Shown here: in pieces, positions 1 through 10,683 of the stretch
Numbering within the stretch: the first letter of the stretch is position 1
How the letters are laid out: every line of letters begins with the position of its first letter
DNA from: Leishmania infantum JPCM5
Taxonomy: Eukaryota; Euglenozoa; Kinetoplastea; Trypanosomatida; Trypanosomatidae
Direction: 5' to 3'
DNA length: 64,000 nt
NCBI RefSeq assembly: GCF_000002875.2
Contig: NC_009419.2
Coordinates: forward strand, 1,456,142-1,520,141
Notes under the pieces: model-generated
Databases searched by the model: none
The model's input: the letters and a program-made list of their open reading frames with translations, nothing else
What the model was told of the DNA's origin: nothing
Program-made: the position numbers and the translations under genes

Positions 1-783
1 GTCCTCTCCTATTCCCCCACACCCTAACACCGACAAGAACGTCTTTTCTGGAGAAGACGACTCACGTCAAGACAAAAGCCCAGTGAAGCTGGAAGGGGGG
101 GGCTTCACACACACCATCGCTCTCGCCCAGTGTTAGAAGCTGCAGAGCTTAAGAATGAGAGGTACAGCGGTGGAGCGTCACTACGCGGAAGTCTTTGTCC
201 GTCAAGGGCGCGACGCTCTTCAGCGCGGCCGGCTGACCTCAGTGCATCCCTGTCCGTTGGGTCGGTCCCACTCTGCGCATCCGCAATGGAGAGCTTCCCA
301 AGCATGTAACACGGCGCGGGCCGCAGAGCGCGAAACCGTGCGCACAAAGAAAAACTCGATAGCAGCTATCACACATAACAAGGAAAGACAGGCAATCGAA
401 GCCGCAGGAAGGAGGAGCGCACATAAAAACGGCTGCGCTGAAACCAAAACTCAAATATAAAAAAGTGAGATCCACAGCGACAGAAGAGAGGGCCAACAAA
501 GAGAGAGAAGCGCGCGGCAAAGGTGCCCAGAGCAGGAGGGGAGGAAGAGGGAGGGGCTCTCACGTCTGCCTACGGCAACCTTGCACCGTGCGTGTGCGTC
601 TGTGTGTTTTTCAGTGCAGCAGTGCACAAGAGGGTGATAAAGGGGAGACGGTGAACGCGCGCTTCGTTTGGCTTCCCGCGTCCACACGCGGTGGCACGGC
701 ACGCGCCGCACAGCCGAGAGGGGCAGCGCCTGGACAACCGCGTAAGGTGCAAGTGAGGAAGAGAGGGGAGGGACAAAAAAGTT

Positions 784-821
784 GTGTGTGCGCGCGCGCG
801 TGTGTGTGTGTGTGTGTGTGT
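784..821. repeat. TG/CG dinucleotide microsatellite
   Basis: An uninterrupted alternation of TG, CG, then TG units. This is a typical Leishmania intergenic simple repeat. The CG block within TG could adopt left-handed DNA, but nothing here shows a function. Confidence 0.9.
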
Positions 822-880
822 CAGTGGCACTGGCCGTCCAGGGTGGGGCCCGCGGCTACCATACATAGGCAGGCACACCA

Positions 881-899
881 CAGCAGCAGCAGCAGCAGA
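881..899. repeat. CAG trinucleotide run
   Basis: Six CAG units in a row in a non-coding spacer, read directly from the sequence. Confidence 0.85.
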
Positions 900-1153
900 G
901 AATTACACGAGGAGGGGGAAGGCGCAAGCAAGGGAGGGGCGGAGGGGAGAGGGAAGGAGTGCATGACAGGTACAGATGAAGCCCGCGCCACAAACACCCT
1001 TTGGCCACCATCTGCTCACTAGCTCCATCTTATAAGGTGAGTTGGCGTTTGCACGCAAAGACACAAGCAACAGCAGCTGTTCTCGAAGCCGATGCGCAGT
1101 TAGCGTGCGAGCGCACGAACGCGGCAGTCTAAGCAGCACCCACGCAGTTTCGC

Positions 1154-1663
1154 TCACTCCTGTTTGACCTCCTCCTCCTTCCGCTTCGACACCTTGCTCT
1201 TCAGCGTCGGGTTCTTCGACAGGTAGTTCTCCACCGCAGCGTGGATCGTCTCCTCCGCCAACATGGAGCAGTGCAGCTTTACCGGCGGCAGAGACAGCTC
1301 ATGCGCAATCTCCTTGTTCGTCAGCTTCAGCGCGTCCGCGACAGTCTTGCCGCGGATCGCCTGCGACGCGTACGACGACGCAGCTATTGCGCTCCCGCAG
1401 CCGAACGCCTTGAACTTGACGTCCTCGATCACAAGTGTATCCGGGTTTACCTTCACCTGCATTTGCGTCATGTCGCCACACTCCGGTGCGCCGCGCAGCC
1501 CGGTACCCACGTTAGGGTCGTTCTTGTCCAGCTTACCCACGTTGCGCGGGTTCTTGTAGTGGTCCTGCACCTTTTCACTGTACAACGTGCGCACAGCGGC
1601 CAGTTGCGCAGCGCACGCAAGCAACGGCATCGCAGCCATCCCGAAGCGAGAGAAGGCGCGCAT
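1154..1663 (-). CDS. IscU: Iron-sulfur cluster assembly scaffold protein IscU, mitochondrial
   Basis: This 169-residue protein is the scaffold on which the cysteine desulfurase complex builds [2Fe-2S] clusters in the mitochondrial matrix. The three ligand cysteines are present: Cys62 in APECGD, Cys89 in FGCGSA and Cys132 in KLHCS. Asp64, next to the first cysteine, is also present. The LPPVK motif at 125-129 is the chaperone (HscA/mtHsp70) recognition site. The first ~27 residues are rich in Arg and hydrophobics without acidic residues, consistent with a mitochondrial presequence. The ATG at 1663 is the first in frame. A pyrimidine tract ending in AG lies only about 6 nt upstream (AG at 1670-1671), so the 5' UTR may be very short. 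The lysine/glutamate-rich tail (160-169) is longer than in bacterial IscU. Identification is secure. Confidence 0.95.
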   Translation of the reverse strand: MRAFSRFGMAAMPLLACAAQLAAVRTLYSEKVQDHYKNPRNVGKLDKNDPNVGTGLRGAPECGDMTQMQVKVNPDTLVIEDVKFKAFGCGSAIAASSYASQAIRGKTVADALKLTNKEIAHELSLPPVKLHCSMLAEETIHAAVENYLSKNPTLKSKVSKRKEEEVKQE

Positions 1664-2330
1664 TGCGGGCTAGAGCAAGGGGAAGGGAGGGTGTGTCAGG
1701 AGGTGAAATGAAGAGTTGTGTGTATGCGTATGGGTGAGTGTGTCTTGGGGTGGGGTCAAAAAAAAACAAAAGGAACAGTGCGGGCAGACGTCGGTGCGCA
1801 CACGTGAAGCCAGGCGCGCGAAGATGTGTTTGTGTGTGAGAGAGCGAGGGAGTGGGTCGGTTCAGTCAACGGTTCTGCGGGAGTGGTGGTGGGAGGAGGG
1901 GGAGGGTGAAGGAAGACGGGTGTTTGCGACGAGAGGAGTGCGAGGGGGGGGAGGATGAGATGGGTGGCGAACAAGGGGGTGCTGAAGGACGGTAGGCGTG
2001 TCAGAGGGGCGCAGTGACGACCGCACGCCGATCAAACACACACTCACACACCACAAGCTCAGCTTGTACGGTGACGAGACACGAGAAAGCGAGCACGAAA
2101 CAGCGGAGATTTGGTGTCTTGCTGCTGTCACCGACCACACTTTCATGCGTATTCCTTGAGCATTCAGTACCGCAGAGACACAAAAAAAAACACAACAACA
2201 GAGAAGCACGCCCACACCACCGTCAACGGTGAAGGGAGGGGGGCGGGGCGGTGGCGCAGGAACGACGAAGCAGGGTATCACAAGAGTCGGCGCGCATAAA
2301 CAAACGCCCCCGGCCGCCAGCTCGCCTCTC
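1664..2330. other. Spacer between MATE transporter and IscU
   Basis: No gene seen. Minus-strand pyrimidine tracts lie at about 1672-1690 and 1843-1920. They are candidates for IscU trans-splicing and for polyadenylation of the MATE mRNA. Confidence 0.6.
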
Positions 2331-4193
2331 TCACGACGGCATGCACGGGTGCCGGCTCTCCTGCTGAGACTTCTCAGCAATGGAAGCGGCAGTCGGGACC
2401 TGCACAATTGTGATCGGCGTGGGGGAATTGACAAACCGCCGCACCGCTACAACCTGTGGGGATTCCACACTAGCGACTGCGTTATCCAGCGGTACCTCAG
2501 CAGGGTTGCTGATGGCACGAGTACGAACGTCACCAGTTTTTGTCTCCCCCAGTTTCGCGGCGTTGTCAACGTGAGGCTTCAGGTTTTCCCACTTGATGTA
2601 CCGTAGAAGGATGTAGATGTACGCAGGCGTCCCCACCACGGCGACGCCAGTGAACGGCCCAATCCACAGCGCCCTAATGCCGATCTTAAAGTAGAAGAAC
2701 AGAAGGAAGCTTAGCGGGACCCCCACCGCGCAGAACGCCACGGTGATGATAACCGCGCCGAGTTTTTGCAGCTCACACCCACGCAGAGCACCCATCACAG
2801 TGCTCTGGAAAACGTCGACGAAGTGGTACGGCATCACCACATACATCAGCTCCCGGTAGATGGCTGCTACCGCGTCCACCTCCTCTGTCTGGACAAAAAA
2901 TGATGGGATAAAGGGTTGCAGGAAAAGGCACAGCACGACATCAACAGTGGCAATGCCCAGCACAACAGCCAGTGCGATAAAAGCAATGCGCCGCGCAAGA
3001 AGCGGCTTGCCCTCGCCGATGGCGTTGCCCACGAACACAGAAGTCAATATCATCACACCGGAACCCATGGCCCACATAATACCGAAGACCTGCAGAGTGA
3101 TCGTGTACGCACCGAGCTCCGCAGCCGTTCCGTAGCCACCGGCAAGCGCATTCACTTCAAGGGCAACCCACTCGCTGAGCATCATGCCCATAGAAGGCAG
3201 GGCAATTTTGACGAGGCTGTTAAGGTTCTGCGCGCAGCGGATGTCCCACCCACCCCATGTCAGCTTGTCACGACCGGTGTACCGTAGGTAGTAGACGAGT
3301 CCCGCAACAACGCCGGTCATCATTATCAGCCACGCAATCGGCGAGCCTGCAAAGCCGAAGAGCTTCACAAAGATGAACTGCAGAATGGGATTGGCAACGG
3401 CAGCGGAAAACAGCGCAACAGGCAACGGCTTCGTCAGGTGCTGGCACGAATAGTACCGCTGGATAAGCTGAAACGCCATGGCTGCAGGAATTCCAAATAC
3501 TGCCCAGCGACACCACCTGCCTGTGTAGTGCACTACGGCGGCGCTCTCGCCAGCAATAGTGAGCAGCGCATCAGCAAAGCACAGGACGAACCCTAGCGGC
3601 ACGGAAGCCACCATGAGAATAATGGACATGCGCTGAGCATAGATGCCGTACATGTGAAGTGTGCAAGACACCTGCGGCTCCACCGCGGTGCCCGTCCGCT
3701 CAGCCTCCGTCTTTGCCTGCGCCAGCCGCTTGTTCTCCTCCTGCTGGAAGTGTCCGAAGGTGTGCGACAGTACCGTCTCCAGTGCGCCGCACAGCCCAGC
3801 ACCGAACGCGAATCCAGTGGCGTTCACCAGCCCCAGAGCAAGGGACACGCCGCCCATGGCCTCGAGGCCTAGCAGCCGCCCAATCACCATGATAATGATG
3901 AGGTTCAGCGAGAATTGCGCCAGCGACGAAAGCGTCAGCGGGTAGCCCACAAAAAAGAACTTCTTCACAATATCCATGGTTGAGATGTCTTCGGTCATGC
4001 CAAGCCCCGCCTCCTCGCCATCATTAGTGGACGGCGCACCGTCTTCTGGGCGGCGACTCGTGCTCGCGATGGCCTGAGCGATAGACTCGACATCGGCCGG
4101 CACACAACGGCCAGAGGTCGAGATGTGCGAGGCGAAGGACAGGTTGTCGATCACCACGTCATTCTCGGAGTCAGCGTACGATTGTGTAGACAT
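2331..4193 (-). CDS. MATE (multidrug and toxic compound extrusion) family transporter
   Basis: This 620-residue polytopic membrane protein belongs to the MATE family, which exports cationic organic compounds in exchange for H+ or Na+. The N-terminal ~75 residues are hydrophilic and Ser/Asp-rich. About twelve hydrophobic helices follow from ~78 to ~535, in two halves. Family-typical segments include QRYYSCQHLTKPLP after helix 5/6 and ALRGCELQKLG in the second half. The loop between helices 2 and 3 is unusually long and charged (FGHFQQEENKRLAQAK onward). The ~75-residue tail is hydrophilic. The frame extends 182 codons upstream, but that part is a translated pyrimidine tract. The chosen ATG (4191-4193) follows a T-run and AG acceptor (4232-4233). 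Substrate and membrane are unknown. Family call is firm; role is inference. Confidence 0.88.
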   Translation of the reverse strand: MSTQSYADSENDVVIDNLSFASHISTSGRCVPADVESIAQAIASTSRRPEDGAPSTNDGEEAGLGMTEDISTMDIVKKFFFVGYPLTLSSLAQFSLNLIIIMVIGRLLGLEAMGGVSLALGLVNATGFAFGAGLCGALETVLSHTFGHFQQEENKRLAQAKTEAERTGTAVEPQVSCTLHMYGIYAQRMSIILMVASVPLGFVLCFADALLTIAGESAAVVHYTGRWCRWAVFGIPAAMAFQLIQRYYSCQHLTKPLPVALFSAAVANPILQFIFVKLFGFAGSPIAWLIMMTGVVAGLVYYLRYTGRDKLTWGGWDIRCAQNLNSLVKIALPSMGMMLSEWVALEVNALAGGYGTAAELGAYTITLQVFGIMWAMGSGVMILTSVFVGNAIGEGKPLLARRIAFIALAVVLGIATVDVVLCLFLQPFIPSFFVQTEEVDAVAAIYRELMYVVMPYHFVDVFQSTVMGALRGCELQKLGAVIITVAFCAVGVPLSFLLFFYFKIGIRALWIGPFTGVAVVGTPAYIYILLRYIKWENLKPHVDNAAKLGETKTGDVRTRAISNPAEVPLDNAVASVESPQVVAVRRFVNSPTPITIVQVPTAASIAEKSQQESRHPCMPS

Positions 4194-5784
4194 AATTGAG
4201 TCTGTGTATGTATGTGTGTGCGTTACGCTACCTGAATCACAAAAAAAAAGGAGCCAGAAGAAGGAGAAAGACGGGGTGGAGAATAAAGAGCGCGGCAGGA
4301 GGAATCTAAAGGAGCGCCACTTTCCAACAACGATTTTCTCCCGCTTGGTCCGGCGAGACCTCCAAACAACAACAGCAAATAAAAAAAGCGAAGCCCCCAG
4401 TGAACGGGCACACACAAAAAAAAAAGATGGCAGAAATGTTGGCGGAGACGGAGGAAGGCAAAACACAGAGAGAGAGAGAGAGCGAATCAAGAAGGAAACC
4501 AAGGCAGCAACGGCAGAGGCGGCTTTGTGGAGATAAAATAAACCGGGCAATAGAGATGCAGGGAGGCTGTAGGACACGCACACACAGACAATATGGTGAG
4601 AGAGCTCGATAGGCAGCCCTTGAAAAACGAAACAAGATAGTAAAATAGAATGTAAAAAAAAAAACTGTGCCGGGTACACACACACAGACTGACAGACACG
4701 AACACTACGACAGTTGATGGCACAGAGCTGAGGATGCAAACAAGTCGCCCGGGGGAAAGGAGAAAGGAAAAAATGGCAAGAACGAAAGGGTAGACGGTGC
4801 TCCAGTCAAGCGCGTCCACGAGATGGAACTCGGCTACGAGCGGCAAAGGGAGACTCACGCTACCCAACGGAGAACCGCGAAAGAAAGCACACAACACGCA
4901 CACGCCGTTTCCACAACACTTTGCTCGCTGCGATCGATAAGCTTCGACGCTTCAGAAAAAAAAAACAACAAAAGGAGAGAAAATCGCTCAGCACTACCAA
5001 ATAAAAAAACGCGCCGGACTTTGCGCTTGCCAGAGCGTACAGGAACGAGGAAGGGTTGGGATTACACGGGAGAGGAGGAAGGGAAGATGAGAGGTGTACG
5101 AAGTGCAAAGAGTTAAAGACACATGACAGACACTCGAGATGATTTGCTGTCTTGAAACGAAAAGCTGCTCGGCAACTTCTGTGCTTTCTGAAATGGTGGT
5201 AGGCGTTAGAAAATCACCTCGAACGCCCTCTTCATTGCGTGTTCTCTGCGTGTGCGTATGTACGTGTGATTGAGTTTGCGCGTCCACTAAGACCATAAGA
5301 GAAATACACATGAGGCGGTGGAAGTAATGAAAGGTATCGAAGTGAGGAGCAGCAGCAGCAGCGGCACGGCACCGTGAACAAAACGAGAACGTGCGCGACC
5401 AGTTGCATGAGGACGCTCGAATCCCACACCATCACAGATGTCAGTCGTTGGGGCCAGAGGCGGTCGCAGATGCATTCAGTGCGCCATGCCCCAGCACAGC
5501 CAGCATCATCTGCCGTGCGCGCACTCTACGACACACACGCAGAGAGACGACAGCGTGCCCTGCGTCCCTTATCGATTGCACGTGCCTTCTTTGATCGATT
5601 GTGCATTACCGGGCGGGTATCCGTCCGTTACTCGCTGTTAGGAAGCACGCTTTCCCGCGTGCAATAGGGAAGGTGAGGAAGGACAGCTCACGACTCTCTG
5701 CCCTTCACCAACGCGGCAGCAGCAGCATGCACACACGCTCCATACCCTGCGACAAATTTCCCCCTCACCACAACAACCCATCAG
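4194..5784. other. Spacer upstream of MATE gene
   Basis: 1.6 kb without a supported gene. It has several minus-strand pyrimidine tracts (4239-4290, 4453-4500, 4751-4772, 5050-5095) and A-runs. Most should be the 3' UTR of the small acidic protein gene and the splice/polyA region. A GCA/GCAG run sits at about 5348-5363. Confidence 0.55.
4232..4290 (-). promoter_or_regulatory. Candidate SL trans-splice acceptor and pyrimidine tract for the MATE gene
   Basis: On the minus strand, a pyrimidine-rich stretch with nine consecutive T residues (about 4241-4249) leads into an AG at 4232-4233. That is 38 nt upstream of the ATG. It also argues for the shorter start of the transporter. Confidence 0.55.
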
Positions 5785-6399
5785 TCAGTCCATCTCCACG
5801 ATGCGCCGGCGCGTCGAAGGCGCATCGTCCTCGCTCGAGTCCTCCCCTATCAAGTCGTCCGCGTCCATCACGACCACGCCGTCGTCGCTGTCGTCGCCGT
5901 CGCCGCTGCTCGGCACGTGCGCCGCCGCGTGCGACGCGCCGCGGCACCCGCCCGGCGCCGGCGCGGACGGCGAAAGCGCACTCAACAGGTCCAGCATCGC
6001 CTGTGCCTGCTCTGCCTTACGCCGCTGGAGCTCCTCTTGGTTTGCCGCAGTCGGCAGCACAAGCCCGTCGAGGGATAATATTCCGCTCCGCTCCGCGGCC
6101 ACGTCCACCTCCTCCAGCACGCCCGCGACAACGCTTAGCTGCAGGATAGGCCCCTCGTCCACCAGCGATAGCTCCTCCGCGCCGCTGCTATCGCCACTGC
6201 CCGTCTGCATACACTCTGGCTCCATCCGCACTGCGGGCTCCCGTGACGCCATGGCGAGAAACTGCTCGATCTGCGCTGTCGTCCCGCGCAGCGACCCCAC
6301 GTCGGCGCCCTCGACCGTGCGCGGTCGCTGCAGCAGGCTTGCCACTCGGTACGCTGCCGCGCCCTCGCATGCGTCCCGCCGCTCAGTAGCGCGGCTCAT
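5785..6399 (-). CDS. Hypothetical small acidic-tailed protein
   Basis: A 204-residue protein I do not recognise. It starts at a clear ATG (6397-6399), the first in frame. The first ~100 residues look folded, with helix-like segments such as TAQIEQFLAMASREP. A charged helix with EELQRRKAEQAQAMLDLL lies at about 125-142. The last ~45 residues are strongly acidic (GDGDDSDDG, GEDSSEDDAP) and end in a basic stretch RRRIVEMD. There is no signal peptide or membrane segment. The acidic low-complexity tail suggests a nuclear or nucleic-acid/histone-associated protein, but that is a guess. Codon use matches the neighbours, which supports a real gene. Confidence 0.7.
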   Translation of the reverse strand: MSRATERRDACEGAAAYRVASLLQRPRTVEGADVGSLRGTTAQIEQFLAMASREPAVRMEPECMQTGSGDSSGAEELSLVDEGPILQLSVVAGVLEEVDVAAERSGILSLDGLVLPTAANQEELQRRKAEQAQAMLDLLSALSPSAPAPGGCRGASHAAAHVPSSGDGDDSDDGVVVMDADDLIGEDSSEDDAPSTRRRIVEMD

Positions 6400-7338
6400 G
6401 TTTATTGGTTCCCCAGACGGATAACAACACGCTGCTGCAGCGCGACCCCGCGCGGGAGCAACAAAGAATACCCAGGATCACTGGCGCTGACCGCCTGTGC
6501 GAGAAGAAGGCGGTGGACGGAAAGGGAGAGGAGGATGGTGACGTGAGGCAGCAGACAGCCTGAAAGAGTCAGGGGCATCGCATTGGTAGCGCCATAGTGC
6601 GAGGTGCCCCCTCAGGCGGGTGGTGGCGCACCCCTCACACGGCTGTGTGCAGCACACACGACATGGGTGCAAAGTCCTCACCGTTACTTTGAGCGGTCCT
6701 TCGCCATCTTCTGTTTTTTTTTCGCTGCTTGTGAATCAAAATGTTTACGGGCCTTCGGGGGGGGGGAGAAGGGCGCTGTGTACAATGAAAGGCACCCGCA
6801 CGCACGCAGAAGGAGTGGAAAGCTGGAAAGGGCGTCGTTGTTTGGGAGGGGGAGGGATGGGTGACGTGGTGCATGGCAGCCGGGGACCGCAAGATGGAGG
6901 CACAGAAGGGCGAGCGCGACAAGAGGAACAGGGGCAGCCAAAGTCGATGCACGGCACCGCCATCCTCGCACAGCCCTCCCCCCTCCTCCCAACGCACACA
7001 CACACACACAAACACGCGCGCACACCTCGCTGGGGCGGCACTTGAGCGAGTGAGCCGACTCGCATGGAAGACGCAAACAAAGTACAGCCCACAGAAGAGC
7101 GCTGCGGGAGGACAAGACACACGATAAAGAGAGCCGCGGGCACATTGGGAGCGCCATCGCTTTGTGAAGCGTCAAAGTGACGAGCGCGAGAGAAACGCCA
7201 CGAGCGGCACGGATAGCGGCGGCCACAACAGGTCCACCCAAACGCACTACGAGAACGGTGACAGACGCGGCACCGAAAGACGAGAAGATGCGAACAAAGT
7301 CACACACTCGCTATCTACTAGCGTTCATGTGGGGCCTT
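6400..7338. other. Spacer with CA repeat
   Basis: No gene supported. Minus-strand pyrimidine tracts lie at about 6503-6536 and 6826-6858, with a G-run at 6758-6768 and a CA repeat at 6995-7010. The part nearest 6400 is the leader region of the small acidic protein. The rest is the 3' region of the PH-like gene. Confidence 0.55.
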
Positions 7339-9921
7339 TCAATGTGCTATTCGCAGGCTACGCAAGTACCTCTTCCACTTGCCCACGTACCTCTCCGCAT
7401 CTGTCGAGTTGGCCGCCTCCAGTATGAAAGCGTGCGTCCGCGCCGCAATACAGATCATCTTGGAAAGATCGCGAAACCGCTCCCGCTGCGCAGCGTTGAG
7501 GAGCAGCAGGGGCTCTTCGTTGCCTCTTGATACCCGCTCTACCTCAGCTACTGGCATTGCTCTGCAGTAATCCGCGCCGAAGAAGTGCTGGGCCCGCTCG
7601 AAGCTGCGCACTCCGACCGACACGGAGTTGGTACCAGAGCAGCAGCGCTCCGCTCTAGCGCTGTCACCAGGGGCTTTGTGCTGCTGCAGGAGGTTCGCTT
7701 CCTCCATGCAGTGGTTGAAGCGCGCAGCTGGTACCGCAACGACGCATTCCTCATCAAGGGTAAGGAAAACGTACGTCGCGTTTCCGTTCCCGTCAGCAGC
7801 GTCTTTGCCGCTGCGACGAGGTGACGACACCCGCACCGGATACTTGAGAAACATGTGTGGCTGTGCAATCACTGACAAGAGCGGGGAAATCGCAGGCGCA
7901 TCGGCGGCACCGACGTAACGACAGCGGTGAGCCAGCGAGGACGAGGAATATCGGCGACGACCGACAGATCGGGTCCGGCGGCAATGGCGATTGCCGCGTG
8001 GTTGCCCGGACGTGGGCGTGGCAGCCGAGTCGCAACGCTCTCGAGAGCGGGAGCGACTGCCCTTTGTGTCCATGTTCCGCCTCCACAGGGGCGACACGCT
8101 GCGGTACATAATGCGCGGCGTCAGCGATGAAGTGCAACACTCGTACCAGTGCAGCAGGTAGATGTCCAGGGCAGAGGATGGATATTTTAGTCGACGGTAC
8201 GGTGAGGAGCAGCCGCTGCCGTGCGCACGAGACACCGTGGTGCTGTCCACGTGAATTGGCTCGTAGGCGGAAGAGACGCGCGAGAGAATACAACCCGCTG
8301 TCGTGGTCTGTGCAAGAGATGCTGCGTTTGATGACGGCAGTGCCGCAGGAGCTGTGGCACCTCTACGTGTAAGCGACGGAGATCGATCTCGTGGAGGGTC
8401 TTGAAGGGGTGCTTGTCGCAGGCACAAGCGCGGCAACACCGGGCGCTGCCACAGCGGCGGCGTTGAAGAGGTACGAGCCGCCGCACCGGGCACCACCGCG
8501 GCGGTGTCAGGGGGTAAGAGAGCGGGATGCCAGGCGACGCCAGCGGCCCTGTTGGACTCGACTCGCTCTCGTGGCAACGCGCTCGACGGCAGCGGGGCGA
8601 CTGTTTCAGCTGCTGGTGCCTCCTCCTCCTTCGGCGATGCAGCAGAGGGGGCTACAAGCGTCTGAGGAGAAACGCCCGCCTCCCTCTCCGCCGCATCCCC
8701 GCTGATAGAAGCCGTGGAAGCGTGTGACGCAGTGGAGACAGACGCGGTCCCGGAACACAGATCAGTGTCGCTTCCGAGAAGCGCGCACAAAGACGGAGGA
8801 GCCACGATCCGCCTCGATGCAGCTGCAGGTGTGCCAAGCAGGTTTGCACTTTCATTCGCAGCAGCCGTAGATGACACAAGACTTTTGATCGGCAAAGACA
8901 CATCCAGCACCGAAGTGCAAGTCGGCCTCTGCGCTTGCGCAAGATGCTTACGACCACTGTCCTTGACCAGTGCACTTGGTCGCAGCGGGGAAGCTGTCGA
9001 CACACCCGAAGGCATCGGCTTTTCCACGGAGGGGATAATGTCGATGCGCGCAGGAGCCGAGTTGCATTGAAACGGTGGCGAGGATGTCCCCGTTACCGCG
9101 GCAGCCGCAGCGCTAGCGGCATCACAAGCGAGCATGCGGTCGGATGGCGGAAGTGCCGTCACTGGCTGCCTTGTGCCGCCAGCCCCTGATGTCCCATGCG
9201 TCAGTGGCTTCGGATACAGGAGCAGCCGAGAGGCTCTCAAGTCATTCACGGGTAGCTCGATGGCAGACGGCGATGACTGGGACATGCCGCCTCGCAGACG
9301 ATACGATGGTCGCCCGGCTGTGACAGAACACGGCGAAGAGGGGGTGAAGAGCAGCATTCGTCGCAGCTCTGCCACATCACTTACTTCCTGTGAGCCCTCC
9401 GGGGCCGGTCCGACCAGGGAGTCGGTCAGGCATGCCGCCGCATCAAAACACGGATGTGCGCTCTCCGGATCAGGGTGAAAGCTCGGTGCCGCTGCCACCG
9501 GAACGTTGGTTGATCGGGTGTGGAGCCGCTGATCGTCGGTAAGGCGGTAAAGGGCACGCCACCACTCATCGCAAGCCACAGCGCTTGGCGCGGTCAAGTA
9601 CAGCAGACGGTACGTCCCCGGAACACCAAACGGCTCCTGTCGCAGTCGGAGCTGGCGCGGTCCGATCTTTTCTATTTCGACGAGGGAGGACACGGTAGCG
9701 TACACCAGCGGGGCAGCGCTGACAGAGGCGGAGCTGCGCCCGGTCAAGACTGTGGGCGTGAGTTCGGTGAGGAGGGCCGGGTAGGTTCGAGCCTGCTGCA
9801 ATGCGTCGGTAGAAGAAGTGTACGAGGTGTCCAGTTGGGGGGCGGTGGATGGCTGCACCACAGTCCACTCCACCAAACCCGTGAGCCCCACTAGCGTCCA
9901 CCCATCGAAGCGTACCACCAT
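7339..9921 (-). CDS. Hypothetical protein with PH-like segments at both ends
   Basis: An 860-residue protein. The N-terminal ~130 residues (from MVVRFDGWTLVGL) have alternating strands and end in a helix with EWWRALYRLTD, like the closing helix of a pleckstrin-homology domain. The C-terminal ~170 residues end similarly: strands around MICIAARTHAFILEA, then a helix with YVGKWKRYLRSL. Between them lie ~550 residues of Ser/Pro/Ala-rich, poorly ordered sequence. The ATG at 9919-9921 is preferred over the longer frame, whose first 118 codons translate a pyrimidine-rich leader (many Phe, Leu, Pro, Cys). PH domains bind phosphoinositides or proteins, so membrane recruitment is a reasonable but unproven role. 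The PH assignment rests on pattern only; the gene itself is well supported by length and codon use. Confidence 0.72.
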   Translation of the reverse strand: MVVRFDGWTLVGLTGLVEWTVVQPSTAPQLDTSYTSSTDALQQARTYPALLTELTPTVLTGRSSASVSAAPLVYATVSSLVEIEKIGPRQLRLRQEPFGVPGTYRLLYLTAPSAVACDEWWRALYRLTDDQRLHTRSTNVPVAAAPSFHPDPESAHPCFDAAACLTDSLVGPAPEGSQEVSDVAELRRMLLFTPSSPCSVTAGRPSYRLRGGMSQSSPSAIELPVNDLRASRLLLYPKPLTHGTSGAGGTRQPVTALPPSDRMLACDAASAAAAAVTGTSSPPFQCNSAPARIDIIPSVEKPMPSGVSTASPLRPSALVKDSGRKHLAQAQRPTCTSVLDVSLPIKSLVSSTAAANESANLLGTPAAASRRIVAPPSLCALLGSDTDLCSGTASVSTASHASTASISGDAAEREAGVSPQTLVAPSAASPKEEEAPAAETVAPLPSSALPRERVESNRAAGVAWHPALLPPDTAAVVPGAAARTSSTPPLWQRPVLPRLCLRQAPLQDPPRDRSPSLTRRGATAPAALPSSNAASLAQTTTAGCILSRVSSAYEPIHVDSTTVSRAHGSGCSSPYRRLKYPSSALDIYLLHWYECCTSSLTPRIMYRSVSPLWRRNMDTKGSRSRSRERCDSAATPTSGQPRGNRHCRRTRSVGRRRYSSSSLAHRCRYVGAADAPAISPLLSVIAQPHMFLKYPVRVSSPRRSGKDAADGNGNATYVFLTLDEECVVAVPAARFNHCMEEANLLQQHKAPGDSARAERCCSGTNSVSVGVRSFERAQHFFGADYCRAMPVAEVERVSRGNEEPLLLLNAAQRERFRDLSKMICIAARTHAFILEAANSTDAERYVGKWKRYLRSLRIAH

Positions 9922-10683
9922 CGGAGAGCATGAGCGACCCACCGTCTCTGTGTGGCGACGATGGGCAGGGGGAGAGAGAGGGCGAGATTCTAAAGCGTTC
10001 GGGTGGCATTTGTGCTGCAAGAGAACAAGCGCATGCAAAAGACAAAGGAGGGGTAGCGAAATGGGACCGGAGGTGGTGCAGAGAGCCCCCTCCCCTCCCC
10101 CTCCGCACACAAAGACACAAAGGGGGGGGGCACAGATAAGCAGAAAAAAAAAGGGAAGGGCAGCGATCGAGGAGCACCATGCCAGCACGGCACTCACCGC
10201 GTCGAGAGCACAGTCAGCTACATAAAAAAAAAAGATAAGCTGCGCGTGGCTGTCTGCTCTTCTTCCCTTTTCCAAAGAGAAAATGTGTGTGGGTGTGTGC
10301 GTTTGTGTCTGTGCTTGTCAAGTAGAGCGTCCGCCGTTGAGTACAAGCGGCCGCAGCACCAAAGACTTCGTGCATGAGGTGCACACCTACACGCGCACTT
10401 GCATGCAGACGCACATACGCCAGCAGACGCGGAGTGCCGATGCGCGCAATCAAGCCGCCTCATCCCTCCTCTCCTCGCATCCCCCACCTCTCTCACTTAA
10501 TCCTTTCGCGCGTGTGTGGGTGCGAACAAAAATCTGCGCTGATGAGCGCGAAAACGCTCCAGCTCTTCCGCTTTGCTGCCGCACCTCGTTTTCACCGGCC
10601 GTCTTTGAAGTGCACCGCTCGTTGATGTAAACACTGCAGCCCGTGGGGGGGGGTGAGGGAGAGGGAGAGGGAGAAGGGCAGAT
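9922..10683. other. Spacer between zinc-finger and PH-like genes
   Basis: No gene. Minus-strand pyrimidine tracts lie at 9963-9990 and 10644-10678 (a G/GA-rich stretch as printed). A-runs occur near 10143-10152 and 10224-10234. Confidence 0.55.

Larger units (their letters stand above)
1..1153. other. Spacer downstream of IscU (3' UTR and intergenic)
   Basis: No convincing gene. In the direction of transcription this is the 3' UTR of IscU running off the left edge. It is purine-rich as printed (about 489-555, 753-780, 905-957), so pyrimidine-rich on the transcribed strand, as expected of trans-splice/polyadenylation signals for the next gene beyond the window. It also holds a TG/CG run at 784-821 and a CAG repeat at 881-899. 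Confidence 0.6.
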
